NCBI RefSeq assembly: GCF_026151205.1
Contig: NC_087082.1
Coordinates: 19,244,494 to 19,308,493 of the forward strand
Reading direction: 5' to 3'
Source: Bolinopsis microptera
Taxonomy: Eukaryota; Ctenophora; Tentaculata; Lobata; Bolinopsidae
DNA: 64,000 bases
The notes beneath the pieces were generated by a model. That model ran no database searches and was not told the DNA's origin. It worked only from the letters and a program-made list of their open reading frames with translations. Below are positions 48,905 through 60,599 of the stretch, in pieces (the first letter of the stretch is position 1; every line of letters begins with the position of its first letter). A program made the translations under genes and the position numbers.

Positions 48905-51640
48905 ATGCTAGGAATTTAAATCCATCTGCCCACAGTACCTGCAGATGGAAGCTTAATGACCTTGTTGGTCATGTAGACGATAAACGACAGTCTGGACAGC
49001 TCTACCCCTTTATTGCTATCACAGAATCTTGGCTTAAGTCACATATCAGTGACGCTCAGCTTCAGTTACCCGGATACTCACTTTGTCGAAGTGATCGCAG
49101 TAAGAGAGTTGGCGGAGGAGTAATACTTTACTCACTGTCGTCCATCCCAGTCTCGGTGTCAGAGACTTACGACGACAGCATTTGTTAGGGAATATTTAAT
49201 GTCTACCCTTCTGCTAAACTTTGCATAGCAGTTGCTTATAGGCCACCTGACGCAAGCTCAAGTAGTTTCTCAAAACTAATAGATAGATTTACATTCGCTA
49301 TTGAGAACCTTGCACCTAGTGACTACGACGTCTTTATAACAAGCGATTTTAACTTTCCCCAGATTGACTGGGAATCACTAAACTTTATGAGCGGTGGGAC
49401 CTCTGATTCAAATCTCTCCGCCCAATACCTGCTAAACTTCATGTCAACCCATCTGCTGAGTCAGGTGGTTACTGTGGTTACCAACCAGGGGAAACAGTAC
49501 ACTAGACCTCGTCTTGTGTAACAATGATCGGTTAGTATCTGATGTAACTTGTGAAGCAACAGAAATATCTGATTACGACATGGTTAATGTACTCAGTACT
49601 GCTATCCTTTAACCCTGGTCTAATGGAGGAGGCTCAGGCTTCATATCTTGACGAAATGAGCTTCCGAGCCCTAGATTTTAATCGGGCAGACTTCGAACCG
49701 ATTACTGAGATCCTGAACAGATTGAATTGGAAGGACTTGAGAGATGCAAGCACTTTTGAAAGATTTCCCGCAGAGTTTACACGGACAGTGCTTAATATAT
49801 GCCTGGAAAATGTTCCTCGGAAACGACCACCAACTGGCCAGCCGAAGCTTTATAACTCGCTGAGAAGGAAGAAGTCACGACTTAAAACCCGTCTCTCTGC
49901 TGCAAAGTGTGCCAATGACCTAGCTCGAATCAAGAAACTTGAGGACGAAATTGGATTAAATTGCTATGAGATCAAGGAAGCTATAGTCCACCATCTTGAT
50001 CAAGGTGAAAAGAGAGCAGTGGATAAAATTAAAGTCAATCCTAAATACTTTTACTCATACGCAAAATCCTTTTCTTAAGTTAAGCACAATATTTCAACTC
50101 TTCTAAACTGTGATAAGAAACTGGTAACTGAACGGAAAGAGTTAGCTAATATACTGCAGCAACAGTTCTGTCTTTAGTGACCCCAACTGCCCGGATAAGT
50201 CACTATCTACATTTACAGTGCCACCTCTCACTAGTAGGGATACAGAACTGGTACTCACACCTAACCACATCGTGGAAGCTATATCTGAGATTAAGTTGGA
50301 CTCTGCACCCGGATTCGATGGTATTCCTGTTATTCTCCTTAAAAGATGTGCTTCAAGCTTGAGTGTACCGATTCATCTCCTCTGGTCTGAGTCCATGTAT
50401 ATTGTATACAGGCATAGTCCCAAGTTTCTACAAGACTGGATATGTCACACCGCTTTTCAAGAAAGGTAGCAAGTGTGATGCTGCTAACTACAGACCGGTT
50501 ACTCTGGCCTCACATGTAGTCAAAGTCTATGAAAGAGTGGTTAGGAAACACATGTCTCAGCGTCTCGAAACCAACAATTTGTTATCTGACAAACAACATG
50601 GTTTCAGATCGAACAGAAGCTGCTTGACCCAAATGCTCGATCACTTTGATGACATCTTTGAAGGGTTTACTCAGGGGAAAGACACAGACTCCATATACCT
50701 CAACTTCGCCAAGGCTTTTGACAAAGTTGACTTGGACCTTCTCTTGTTAAAGTTAAAGAGATACGGATTTCACGGCAAACTTCTAAGCTGGATCCAGTCA
50801 TTTCTCTCTGACCGTGAACAGGTTGTAGTCCTAAACGGTGTTCATTCGGACAGTGCCAGGGTTCTAAGTGGTGTCCCGTAGGGAAGTGTGTTAGGACCAC
50901 TATTGTTAATTTTGTTTATTAACGATCTAGAGCTAGCTGTTACCTCTTCTAAGGTAAGCTTCTTTGCTGACGATACTAGGGTCTCCAAACGTATCGATTG
51001 CTTTGAGGACTGTCTGTTGCTTCAGGCTGATCTGTACGGTATTCTCGACTGGTCACGCTGCAACAACATGAAGCTCCACGAACAGAAGTTTGAGCTCCTG
51101 AATCATCTCCACAACAGAAAGAGTAACTTTTCTGAACTCCCTTTTTACGTGGAAACTCTACTTTACAAGGTCTCCAGCGAGGAAATACTACATTCCGTTG
51201 AGAACGTTAGAGACCTCGGAGTTATGGTATCAAGCGATCTGAAGTGGTCCAAACAGATCGGTAATATGGTCAAGAAAGCTAAGCACACTTTCATGGGTGT
51301 TTAGTGTCTTCAAAACTCGTGATAGGACCGTAATGACTACCCTATATAAGTCTTTGGTCAGAAGCCTACTAGAGTACTGTTGTCCGCTGTGGGACCCTGT
51401 TAAGCCCTTAAGGTGACTGAGATCCAGCTTTTGGAGCCGGGGTCCAGCGAACATTCACCAATCGTATATGCGGTCTGGAAAATATGAACTACTGGGAGAG
51501 GCTTTCACATCTAAAGCTAATGTCACTGCAGCGCAGAAGGGAACGGTACACTATTCTGATGATGTGGAAGATCCTTCACAATGAATTGTCCCCAATTGCA
51601 GCAATATAAGGTTCACAAAAGCATCCAGACATGGTACCCG
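48905..51640 (+). pseudogene. LINE E ORF2: endonuclease and reverse transcriptase, decayed
   Basis: Endonuclease motifs AITESWLK, PGYSLCRSDR, GGGVILY, AYRPPDAS and SDFNFPQIDW (Gly of GDFN replaced by Ser). Lesions include a TAG near 49187, a frameshift near 49510, a stop near 50078, frame changes near 50400, and a TAG in place of Gln in the GVPQGS motif at 50879. RT motifs HGFRSNRSC, IYLNFAKAFDKV (Asp of LDFAKAFD now Asn) and FADDTR are visible. At 51302-51304 GTT TAG T breaks the frame exactly as in copy 1. Confidence 0.83.
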
Positions 51641-51655
51641 AGCAATCATCCCTTC

Positions 51656-51998
51656 CCAGCAAAAGTTACTGGCTGGTGGTGGTACTAGAGGTGGTTTAAT
51701 TTAAACAGACGGTTAGACCTCGCGCGCGACATTAAGCATGATTTGCACGCAGAGCGCATTCCAATCTTCAAGCAGCCAGCACGTGACACAATTCAGCCAA
51801 TCATAGTACAGGAATCTGCAGAGTTAAAGTTGCAAACTTTTGATCGGCCCAAAATGACTTTTCTGGAGATTTGTAGATAACTCCAAATCTACGTTGTTTT
51901 AAATGTTCCCCCCAATTATTTATACAGCTTCCCTACTGAAAGCTGTAGCCGGTCATTCTAAAGACAAAACTACCAAAGAGGGAAAGAGAGTAGAGCTA
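51656..51998. other. Non-coding, nothing recognised
   Basis: No repeat or exon identified between LINE E copy 2 and the next LINE fragment. Confidence 0.4.
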
Positions 51999-52270
51999 AA
52001 CTTTAAGATAGCAGTTGATCAAAGCGATCAGAGCGATCAAATGGATCAATGGACAACAGTTTGATCACTATAGTGATATTGTATTCTATGAGAAGCAGAA
52101 GGAGCTTAAAATTCTACCGATTAGATCTAAGTTCATCCACAATTCAATTACGCTCTTCTATAAAATAGTAAATGATTTGGTAAGTATATCTCTACCCGAA
52201 TATATTACTGTTGTTGAAGCTGGAACAATGAGGTACACAAGGAGCACGGCGTCAGTCATTGAAGGACTTG
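51999..52270 (+). pseudogene. LINE ORF2 C-terminal fragment
   Basis: The words ELKILPIRSKFIHNSITLFYKIVNDL and LPEYIT are typical of the post-RT region of CR1/L2-like ORF2. It is truncated on the right by a foldback-element arm. Confidence 0.55.
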
Positions 52271-52275
52271 ACACC

Positions 52276-52474
52276 AGGCATATTCAGGGTATTTGGCTAA
52301 ATTGGGCCTAATTTGGACCAAATATGGGCGTGGCTGCCTTGCGGGCACCGTTTGGCTGTTGGGGTCCGGGACTCCCTCAAAAGTTCGGTCACCGCGGTCC
52401 TAGTTTGTTGGTCAACTCACAACTGCTATCTCGAAACCAAGTTTCACAAAAAAATCAGGGTGAACCCCCCCCCC
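52276..52474. mobile_element. Solo right arm of the TTAA foldback element
   Basis: GGTATTTGGCTAAATTGGGCC to AAATCAGGGTGAACCCC with a terminal C run, followed by TTAA. It matches 54945-55142. Only this arm is present. Confidence 0.75.
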
Positions 52475-52499
52475 TTAAAATCAGTGTTGTGAGTAAACA

Positions 52500-52860
52500 G
52501 TATAATTAGTATTTAAATTAATATAATAAGTATTTAAATTATTATAATTATTATAATTAGTGTAATTAATGCAATTAGTAATTAGTAATAAGTACAATAA
52601 GTATAATTATTATAATTAGTATGATCAGTATGATTAGTATAATTAGCAAAATTAGTATAATTGAAATAATTAGTAAATTTAGCATTATTAATATAATTAG
52701 CATATTTAAATAAATTATCAGAATAAGTATAATTATCAAAATCAACATAATTAGCAAAATTAGTATAATTAGCAAAATTAGTATAACTAAAAAAATTATT
52801 ATAATTAGCAGAATTATTATAATTAACAAAATTAGTAAATTAAAAATAATTAGCATAATA
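52500..52860. repeat. Low-complexity (AATTAGTAT)n-like tract
   Basis: Degenerate 9-12 bp period of ATAATTAGTAAAATTAG. Ile/Leu-rich frames across it are artefacts. Confidence 0.85.
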
Positions 52861-53350
52861 ATCTAAATAGTATTTCGTTGACATTATCAAATAGTAAATT
52901 ACACAATATTGTGGTCGCTTTCTGCCATAAATGATTTAAACAGAATATTTTCTCACTCTTTAATTTTGGCCAATAAGTTCATGTCGTGAGCCACTAATTT
53001 TGGATCTTATAGTGGCATTTTGTTTAAATGGTGAGTTTAGAAGCACTTACAGTACCTTGTTCAATTATTTATTTGTTTATCATATATATATGATGTATTA
53101 TTTTAAGGTCTTGCTGAAATGTTTTATTCGAAAGAGAGTTGTGATATTACACATTTAATTATTGCATCTGTTTGAAACAAATCATAGTCATTACTAACGA
53201 AGTAATGTAAAACTGAAAAGTCAAAAGTAATAAAACTATGTGCTTTTAAATTATTACTTTAAAAAAGTAACGTAAATTGTAAAGTAAAAATGTATTTAAA
53301 TTTCTTATTTAAAAAAACACCAGTTAAAAATGGTAAGTAATAATATACAC
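52861..53350. other. AT-rich, nothing recognised
   Basis: Contains AAAGTAACGTAA-type words but no clear structure or coding frame. Confidence 0.4.
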
Positions 53351-53354
53351 TTAA

Positions 53355-55142
53355 GGGGGGGGGGGGGGGGGGGGGGGGGTTCACCCTGATTTTTTTGTGA
53401 AACTTGGTTTCGAGATAGTAGTTGACCAACAAACTAGGACCGGTGACCGAACTTTTGAGGGGGTCCCGGACCCCAACCGCCAAACGGTGCCCGCGGGGCA
53501 GCCACGCCCATATTTGGTCCAAATTAGGCCCAATTTAGCCGAATACCCTCAACATGCCCAAAACCCAGATTTTAGGTGATTTACTTGTAGCTAGTGGTCC
53601 CTTGAACTCGTATATGAATTTTCATCAGGATTGGACAAAAAATGACTGAGTTATGAGCCAAAAACCATATTTGTAAGCACTGTTCTTCATCAGACCTTGA
53701 AGCTGTCGGTATACTGGCCGAGCTACCAATGTTTGAGCCGATCATTGAAGATGAGAAACACGTTCTCACGGATTGTTCGCTTTACGACGACCTGAGGCGA
53801 AACATAGGTCAGCAGGCGAGAACCATGATCACCTCTGGAGCGGAGACCTTGGCCGACCTCTTCAAGGATATCTTATTGATCAGAGAAACTGCCAGATTCT
53901 TGAGTAAAGTGAACAAGCGGAGGTTCCCCCCGAGTGACAGAAAAGAAAAGGAAGGACTAACAACATAACTCACGGACTCAACATGCGAAACGTGGATCCG
54001 ACAGTGTGTTATTTTTCTTGTGCGTTTCACACTTTTGATTTAGTGTGGAATTTATGTGTGGATCTTAGGCATGGACACATAGGACTGGTTGTTCGCGTCA
54101 TGAACATTCCTTTTTAGAATAGCTCGGTTTTTAAACTCTTTAGACTATAACCGTCAACCGTGCATTTTTCAGGACAGGTTTCGGTTTTTTCGTTTTTGAC
54201 TTTCATTTTATCTTTATTTTTTTAAATTTAGATCCGACACAATGTTTATTGTAATGATCTTTTTATTTTGAAATCCTTGAAATCCTTGAAATCCTTGAAA
54301 TCCTTGAAATCCTTGAAATCCTATGCCCATATTTGGGTATACGCACCGAATTTGGTCGATTTTGGCCCATAAATTGGTCAAATATCAATATTTTTGAATG
54401 AAACCAACTTTATATGGAAGGTTAGCCTATACTACACATTCTTTATGATTATCAGCTCAAATTTCATAATTTGGCCGCCAAATTTTTTTAAAGGCCTAAC
54501 TCAAAATTCCATATTAAAACTTAAGGTCGAAATGCGATTCTACGTTGATTCTGAAAATTTCATGTAAAAATATTGAAACCCTATTGAGTTCTATTGTTTT
54601 GAACGAAATCAGTTTCGCAAATATCGCGAACTGAGATATAGGCGATTTTGTTCGTTTTTTGCAATTAATTGAACACAGAATTCTACAGTTAGGTAGATAC
54701 TGAGCTGATAATCAAAGAGAATGTGTAGTATAGGCTTACCTTCCATATAAAGTTTCATTCAAAAATATTGATATCTGACCAATTTATGGGCAAAAATCGA
54801 CAAAATTTGGTGCGTATACCCAAATAAGGGCATATGGTTTTTGGCTCATAACTCAGTCATTTTTTGTCCAATCCTGATGAAAATTCATATACGAGTTCAA
54901 GGGACCACTAGCTACAAGTAAATCACCTAAAATCTGGGTTTTGGGCATGTTGAGGGTATTCGGCTAAATTGGGCCTAATTTGGACCAAATATGGGCGTGG
55001 CTGCCCCGCGAGCACCGTTTGGCGGTTGGGGTCCGGGACCCCCTCAAAAGTTCGGTCACCGGTCCTAGTTTGTTGGTCAACTGCTATCTCGAAACCAAGT
55101 TTCACAAAAAAATCAGGGTGAACCCCCCCCCCCCCCCCCCCC
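53355..55142. mobile_element. piggyBac-like foldback element with G/C-homopolymer ends
   Basis: The left end is a run of ~25 G followed by TTCACCCTGATTTTTTTGTG; the right end is its inverse, ending in ~20 C. TTAA flanks both sides (53351-53354 and 55143-55146), the piggyBac target. The left arm (53355-53672 plus 54309-54465) is inverted to 54690-55142; arms are ~460 bp. The left arm is split by a LINE tail at 53673-54308. No transposase frame, so non-autonomous. Confidence 0.82.
53673..54308 (+). mobile_element. 5'-truncated LINE tail inserted in the foldback arm
   Basis: Holds the C-terminal frame with CSSSDLEAVGI-like start, EDEKHVLTDCSLYDDLR and NKRRFPPSDRKEKE (stop at 53966-53968), a 3' UTR, and a tail of six TTGAAATCC units (about 54268-54305). 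The foldback arm reads through on both sides (CCAAAAACCATAT / ATGCCCATATTTGGG), which sets the borders. Confidence 0.8.
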
Positions 55143-55806
55143 TTAAAGAAAAATAATCACACTTCACACAACATTTATTCATTTTTTAAATTTTAAAATA
55201 AATCTCAAAATTTCTCGTTGAATGCCGATTTTTAAAAACGTTCAAAATGATTTAAAGTTATATTTCTCAAAAAAATCCGATTCCATTTATCAATCGGTTG
55301 CATTTCTTAAAATGTTAAAAGGGACACCGGTTCTACTGTTCGGTACGGTGTACAATGTTTACCATCTTCAGTGGTAGGTTGATACTATTACTAGTCAAAT
55401 TGTTCATTAAGATAGCTTGAAATGTCTGGTTACAGCAGTATCTCACAGTGGCCGAGGTTTGTGTCTTTTCTCGTGATCTTCGTTTCAATATCATGAGGCT
55501 CGTTGCTGGATTCTGAAATGGTAGAGTGACAAAAATCTGGTATTATATATAGAATAGTCTTTGGAAACCACACAGTTCGTGTTTGGAACGTAAAAGTAGA
55601 AATGATCACATTTCATGAAATAATAATTATTGAACAGTTTGTAGAAAAATTTAAACGAGAAGAATATTTTTCACTTCTTGTACTTACTATTCACAGCTGC
55701 CTAAGAAGGTTTACAAAGGGTTCACATTTTGTTTTGTCAGTTGAAAGGTTCGTTCCTACTGAGTAAGGGTCTGAAATAAATTGTTATAATATGATATAAT
55801 AGCAAT

Positions 55807-55955
55807 CAGGGACAAAAGGATATCGCGATTATTTTGGCCAAAAATCGCGATACCGCGAAATTTAACAGGCTAAACATTAAACTATACATAAAATTTGTCG
55901 CAAATAATGGAAAAAATCGCGATTCCGTACATGCCGCGATTTCCTTTTGTCCCTG
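55807..55955. mobile_element. hAT-type MITE, 149 bp, 8-bp TSD
   Basis: Ends CAGGGACAAAAGG and CCTTTTGTCCCTG, TCGCG-rich inner arms, flanked by ATAGCAAT (55799-55806 and 55956-55963). An 8-bp duplication and CAGGG end fit hAT. Confidence 0.9.
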
Positions 55956-57183
55956 ATAGCAATACATGCAGATTTATGAAAACGTTTAAAATGATTAATC
56001 TGATTCCATTTATCAATCGGTTGCATTTCTTAAAATGTTGCAAGGGACACCGGTTCCACTGTTCGGTACGTGTACAATGTTTACCATCTTCAGTGGTAGG
56101 TTGATACTATTACCAGTCAAATTGTTCATTAAGATATCTTGAAATGTCTGGTTACAGCAGTATCTCACAGTGGCCGAGGTCTGTGTCTTTTCTCGTGATC
56201 TTCGTTTCAATATCATGAGGCTCGTTGCTGGATTCTGAAATGGTAGAGTGACAAAAATCTGGTATTATATATAGAATAGTCTTTGGAAACCACACAGTTC
56301 GTGTTTGGAACGTAAAAGTAGAAATGATCACATTTCATGAAATAATAATTATTGAACAGTTTGTAGAAAAATTTAAACGAGAAGAATATTTTTCACTTCT
56401 TGTACTTACTATTCACAGCTGCCTAAAAAGGTTTACAAAGGGTTCACATTTTGTTTTGTCAGTTGAAAGGTTCGTTCCTACTGAGTAAGGGTCTGAAATA
56501 AATTGTTATAATGTGCTATAATAGCAATACATGCAGATTTATCTATTTATGAAAATGTTTAAAACGATTAATCCGGTTCCATTTATCAATCGGTTGCATT
56601 TCTTAGAATGTTAAAAGGGACACCGGTTCTACTGTTCGGTACGGTGTACAATGTTTACCATCTTCAGTGGTAGGTTGATACTATTACTAGTCAAACTGTT
56701 CATTAAGATAGCTTGAAATGTCTGGTTACAGCAGTATCTCACAGTGGCCGAGGTCTGTGTCTTTTCTCGTGATCTTCGTTTCAATATCATGAGGCTCGTT
56801 GCTGGATTCTGAAATGGTAGAGTGACAAAAATCTGGTATTATATATGGAATAGTCTTTGGTAAACACCACATGCAGTTCGTGTTTGGAACGTTAAAGTAG
56901 AAATGATCACATTTCATGAAATAATGATTATTGAACAGTTTGTAGAAAAATTTAAACGAGAAGAATATTTTTTACTTCTTGTACTTACTATTCACAGCTG
57001 CCTAAAAAGGTTTACAAAGGGTTCACATTTTGTTTTTTCAGTTGAAAGGTTCGTTCCTACTGAGTAAGGGTCTGAAATAAATTGTTATAATATGATATAA
57101 TAGCAATCAGGGACAAAAGGATATCGCGATTATTTTGGCCAAAAATCGCGATACCGCGAAATTTAACAGGCTAAACATTAAAC

Positions 57184-59634
57184 AACAAGACAACATGGAG
57201 ATCCCCAAATGGTAACACCGTCACTCAAATTGACCATATGTGTATTTCGACGAGATGGAGCCATTCTTTGCTTGATGTCAGGAGCATGAGGGGAGCAGAT
57301 ATAAATACTACTCACTATCTGGTAAGAGGATATGTATTTATTAAACTTAAGTGTCCTCAGAAAAGAAAGAAGCGTGTAAGACAGCCTGCTTTAGAGCACC
57401 TGCGTGATAGATCTAAGAGCCAGGAATATAGTAACAGAATAGCTGAAGAGTACTATAACAACGATCAGGAGCATGGAAACTCTCCTTTAGAAGAACAGTG
57501 GAAGAAACTGAGAGATATAATAACTGATGTTTCATTTGAAGTGCTGGGTGAAAGGGGCCGGAAAAAGAGAACAGAACATCTCTCAAGGGATACTAAAAAT
57601 CTCCTAAAAGAACGAGGGGAGATTAAAAAGAAACCCAGTACTGCTGAGAACCGTGCTAAGTACTCGCGGATTAACGGCCTTGTTAGGCAGAACTGTAAAA
57701 GAGATGATAATGCTTGGGCTGTTAGAGTAGCTGAGGAATTAGAAGATGCTGCCAAGCAGGGTCAACAAAGAGATGTTTGGCAGAAAATAAAATCCTTAAC
57801 AAACAAGAGAGTAAGCAGATCTGCGGCAGTGCGGGATAAGAATGGGACACTTATATCAGATCCCGAAGCTCAGTCACATCGCTGGGCCGAATATTTTGAA
57901 GAACTCTTGACGCCAGCAGCAAATGCGGTGGATTTCTCTATATTGGATCAGGATGAAAAGTTACTTTCTTTTGAATACCTTAGTAATGATGATGAACCAC
58001 CGTCCTTGTTTGAAATTGAGGAAGCTATCAAGAAGTTGAAGAACTACAAGAGTGCTGGAATTGATGAAATTTCAAATGAGCAGTTAAAGTACGGTTCTTC
58101 TGGACTTCTGCCTTGGTTAAAGGATCTTTTTGAAACTGTGTGGAAAAGTGAGGATATTCCTAATGATTGGAGAAAAGGAATAATCACCATCATCCCAAAG
58201 AAAGGGGACCTCACATATTGCAACAATAACAGAGGTATAACGTTACGTTCAACTGTATCAAAGTTATTCCAAATTGTGTTGTTAAAAAGACTGAGTAATG
58301 GGCTTGAAAAATTGCTCAGAGAGAATCAGTGCGGTTTCAGGAGAAACCGTTCTTGTATAGATCAGCTATACTCCCTTCATTGTATAATACACAATTGTAT
58401 AGAATTCAACGTCCCTTTGTACATAAACTTTATTGATTTTAAAGCTGCTTTTGATTCAATCAATCGTGACTTTATTTGGAAAGCTTTTGAACATTATGGT
58501 CTTCCGACAAAATATATCAATGTTTTCAAAGCGTTCTTTAGAGCAACTGAAAGTGCAGTTCGTGTCAATGGAGAATTGACAAGATGGTTTGATGTCGATT
58601 CGGGGACTGGACAAGGTGATGTGCAAGGGCCCCCATTTTTAATCTTGTACTTAACTGGGGATTAGAACTTGCAGAGAAGTTTAAAAATATATCCCGTGGT
58701 TTTACTCTTCAGTACAGACAAAGTTCCAGACAACCGGAAAAATGTGTCATTGATCTGGACTATGCTGATGACATCGCAGGAATGGATGACACTGTTGAAG
58801 GACTGCAAGAAACTACGGACAATATTGCGAAATACTGTGGGCTCGGGGGTTTAAAGATGAACGCAAAGAAAACAGAGATCATGGTCATTGGGAAAGATAC
58901 ATCGCAGCACCCACTCCCAGAGAATAGGACCATAGATATAACTGTCGATGGAAACTCTGCAAAGCAGGTCACTCAATTCACTTATTTGGGTGCCAAAATT
59001 ACATCAGATGGCAAGATTGTTAAAGAAATAAGTGTCAGGATTGGAAAAGCAACTGGAGCTTTTAACCAACTCAACAACATTTGGAAGAATAAGAACATAA
59101 GCATTAACAACAAAGTGCGAATCTTCATCGCAGCTGTTCTTACCATTCTGACCTATGGATGTGAGATATGGAACACGACTCAAGTGCAGACAAGAAGATT
59201 GGAGTCTTTCCATCAGTACTGCTTAAGAAGAATCCTGAGAGTGAGGTGGTTCCATCAAGTAAGTAATGAGGATGTTTTAAGAAGGGCATCAATAACTGCT
59301 CTTGCTGACATAATAACAACAAAACGGCTGCGTTGGTTTGGACATGTCAGTAGAATGCCTAAAGATCGGTTACCCAACTATTTACTTGAATGGAAACCCA
59401 AGCATGGGAAGAGATCAAGAGGCAGGCCTAGGAAGAGCTTAAATGATGTATTTATTGAGGATGCTGAGCAGAGATTGGATCGGAATGGACTCACGATTGA
59501 TTGTATGAGAAGATTAGCTGCAGACCGAAAGGGATGGAGAAATGTTACCCGCCGAAGTTGTATAATACAAAGTAATGACGCAGTCGACGCAGACTAATCC
59601 TTTTGGATGGAGATCTCGCCATGTAACATGTATG
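57184..59634 (+). mobile_element. RTE-like LINE, 5' truncated, 12-bp TSD
   Basis: 2,451 bp inserted in the MITE; TAAACATTAAAC occurs at 57172-57183 and 59635-59646. It starts in the last part of the endonuclease domain and ends in a short ATGTAACATGTATG tail. Confidence 0.88.
57191..59597 (+). pseudogene. RTE-like LINE: end of endonuclease, RT and C-terminal domain, one frameshift
   Basis: The frame opens with WRSPNGNTVTQIDHMCIST, the end of an EEP endonuclease, without its own start. A Lys/Arg-rich linker follows, then RT: YKSAGIDEIS, NNRGITLRSTVSK, QCGFRRNRSC, NFIDFKAAFDSI and GTGQGDVQGP. One missing base at about 58634-58640 shifts the frame; the next frame gives IDLDYADDIAGMDD (active site YADD), TYLGAKI, YGCEIWNTTQ, CLRRILRVRW, LRWFGHVSRM and KRSRGRPRKS, typical of RTE-clade C-termini. 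The stop is TAA at 59595-59597. Otherwise undamaged. Confidence 0.88.
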
Positions 59635-60599
59635 TAAACATTAAACTATACATAAAATTTGTCGAAAATAATGGGAAAAATCGCGATTCCGTACATGCCG
59701 CGATTTCCTTTTGTCCCTGATAGCAATACATGCACATTTATAAAAACGTTTAAAATGATTAATCCGATTCCATTTATCAATCGGTTGCATTTCTTAAAAT
59801 GTTGCAAGGGACACCGGTTCTACTGTTCGGTACGTGTACAATGTTTACCATCTTCAGTGGTAGGTTGATACTATTACTAGTCAAATTGATCATTAAGATA
59901 GCTTAAAATGTCTGGTTACAGCAGTATCTCACAGTGGCGGAGGTCTGTGTCTTTTCTCGTGATCTTTGTTTCAATATCATGAGGCTCGTTCCTGGACTCT
60001 GAAATGGTCGAGTGACAAAAATCTGGTATTATATATATAATAGTCTTTAGTAAACACCACAGTTCGTGTTTGGAACGTAAAAGTAGAAATGATCACATTT
60101 CATGAAATAATAATTATTGAACAGTTTGTAGAAAAATTTAAACGAGAAGAATATTTTTCACTTCTTGTACTTACTATTCACAGCTGCCTAAAAAGGTTTA
60201 CAAAGGGTTCACATTTTGTTTTGTCAGTTGAAAGGTTCGTTCCTACTGAGTAAGGGTCTGAAATAAATTGTTATAATGTGATATAATAGCAATACATGCA
60301 GATTTATCTATTTATGAAATCGTTTAAAATGATTAATCCGGTTCCATTTATCAATCGGTTGCATTTCTTAAAATGTTAAAAGGGATACCGGTTCTACTGT
60401 TCGGTACGGTGTACAATGTTTACCATCTTCAGTGGTAGGTTGATACTAGTCAAATTGTTCATTAAGATAGCTTAAAATTTCTGGTTACAGCAGTATCTCA
60501 CAGTGGCGGAGGTTTGTTTTTTTTCTCGTGATCTTCGTTTCAATATCATGAGGTTCGTTCCTGGATTCTGAAATGGTCTGAAATAAATTGTTATAATAT

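Larger units (their letters stand above)
48195..51655 (+). mobile_element. LINE E copy 2: ORF1 and ORF2, 3' truncated, decayed
   Basis: Carries ORF1 (CCCH zinc fingers) and ORF2 (EEP, RT) with several stops and frameshifts. It ends abruptly within the C-terminal region that is complete in copy 1. Both boundaries are approximate. Confidence 0.8.
57108..59719. mobile_element. Second copy of the hAT MITE, split by a LINE
   Basis: Left part 57108-57183 and right part 59635-59719 match the MITE at 55807, with the same unit position and the same ATAGCAAT flanks. The RTE-like LINE lies between. Confidence 0.9.

Noticed and set aside
55895-56104. 69-aa frame repeated at 59659-59868
   Set aside because: It spans the MITE end and the tandem unit; the duplication reflects repeat copies, not a conserved gene.
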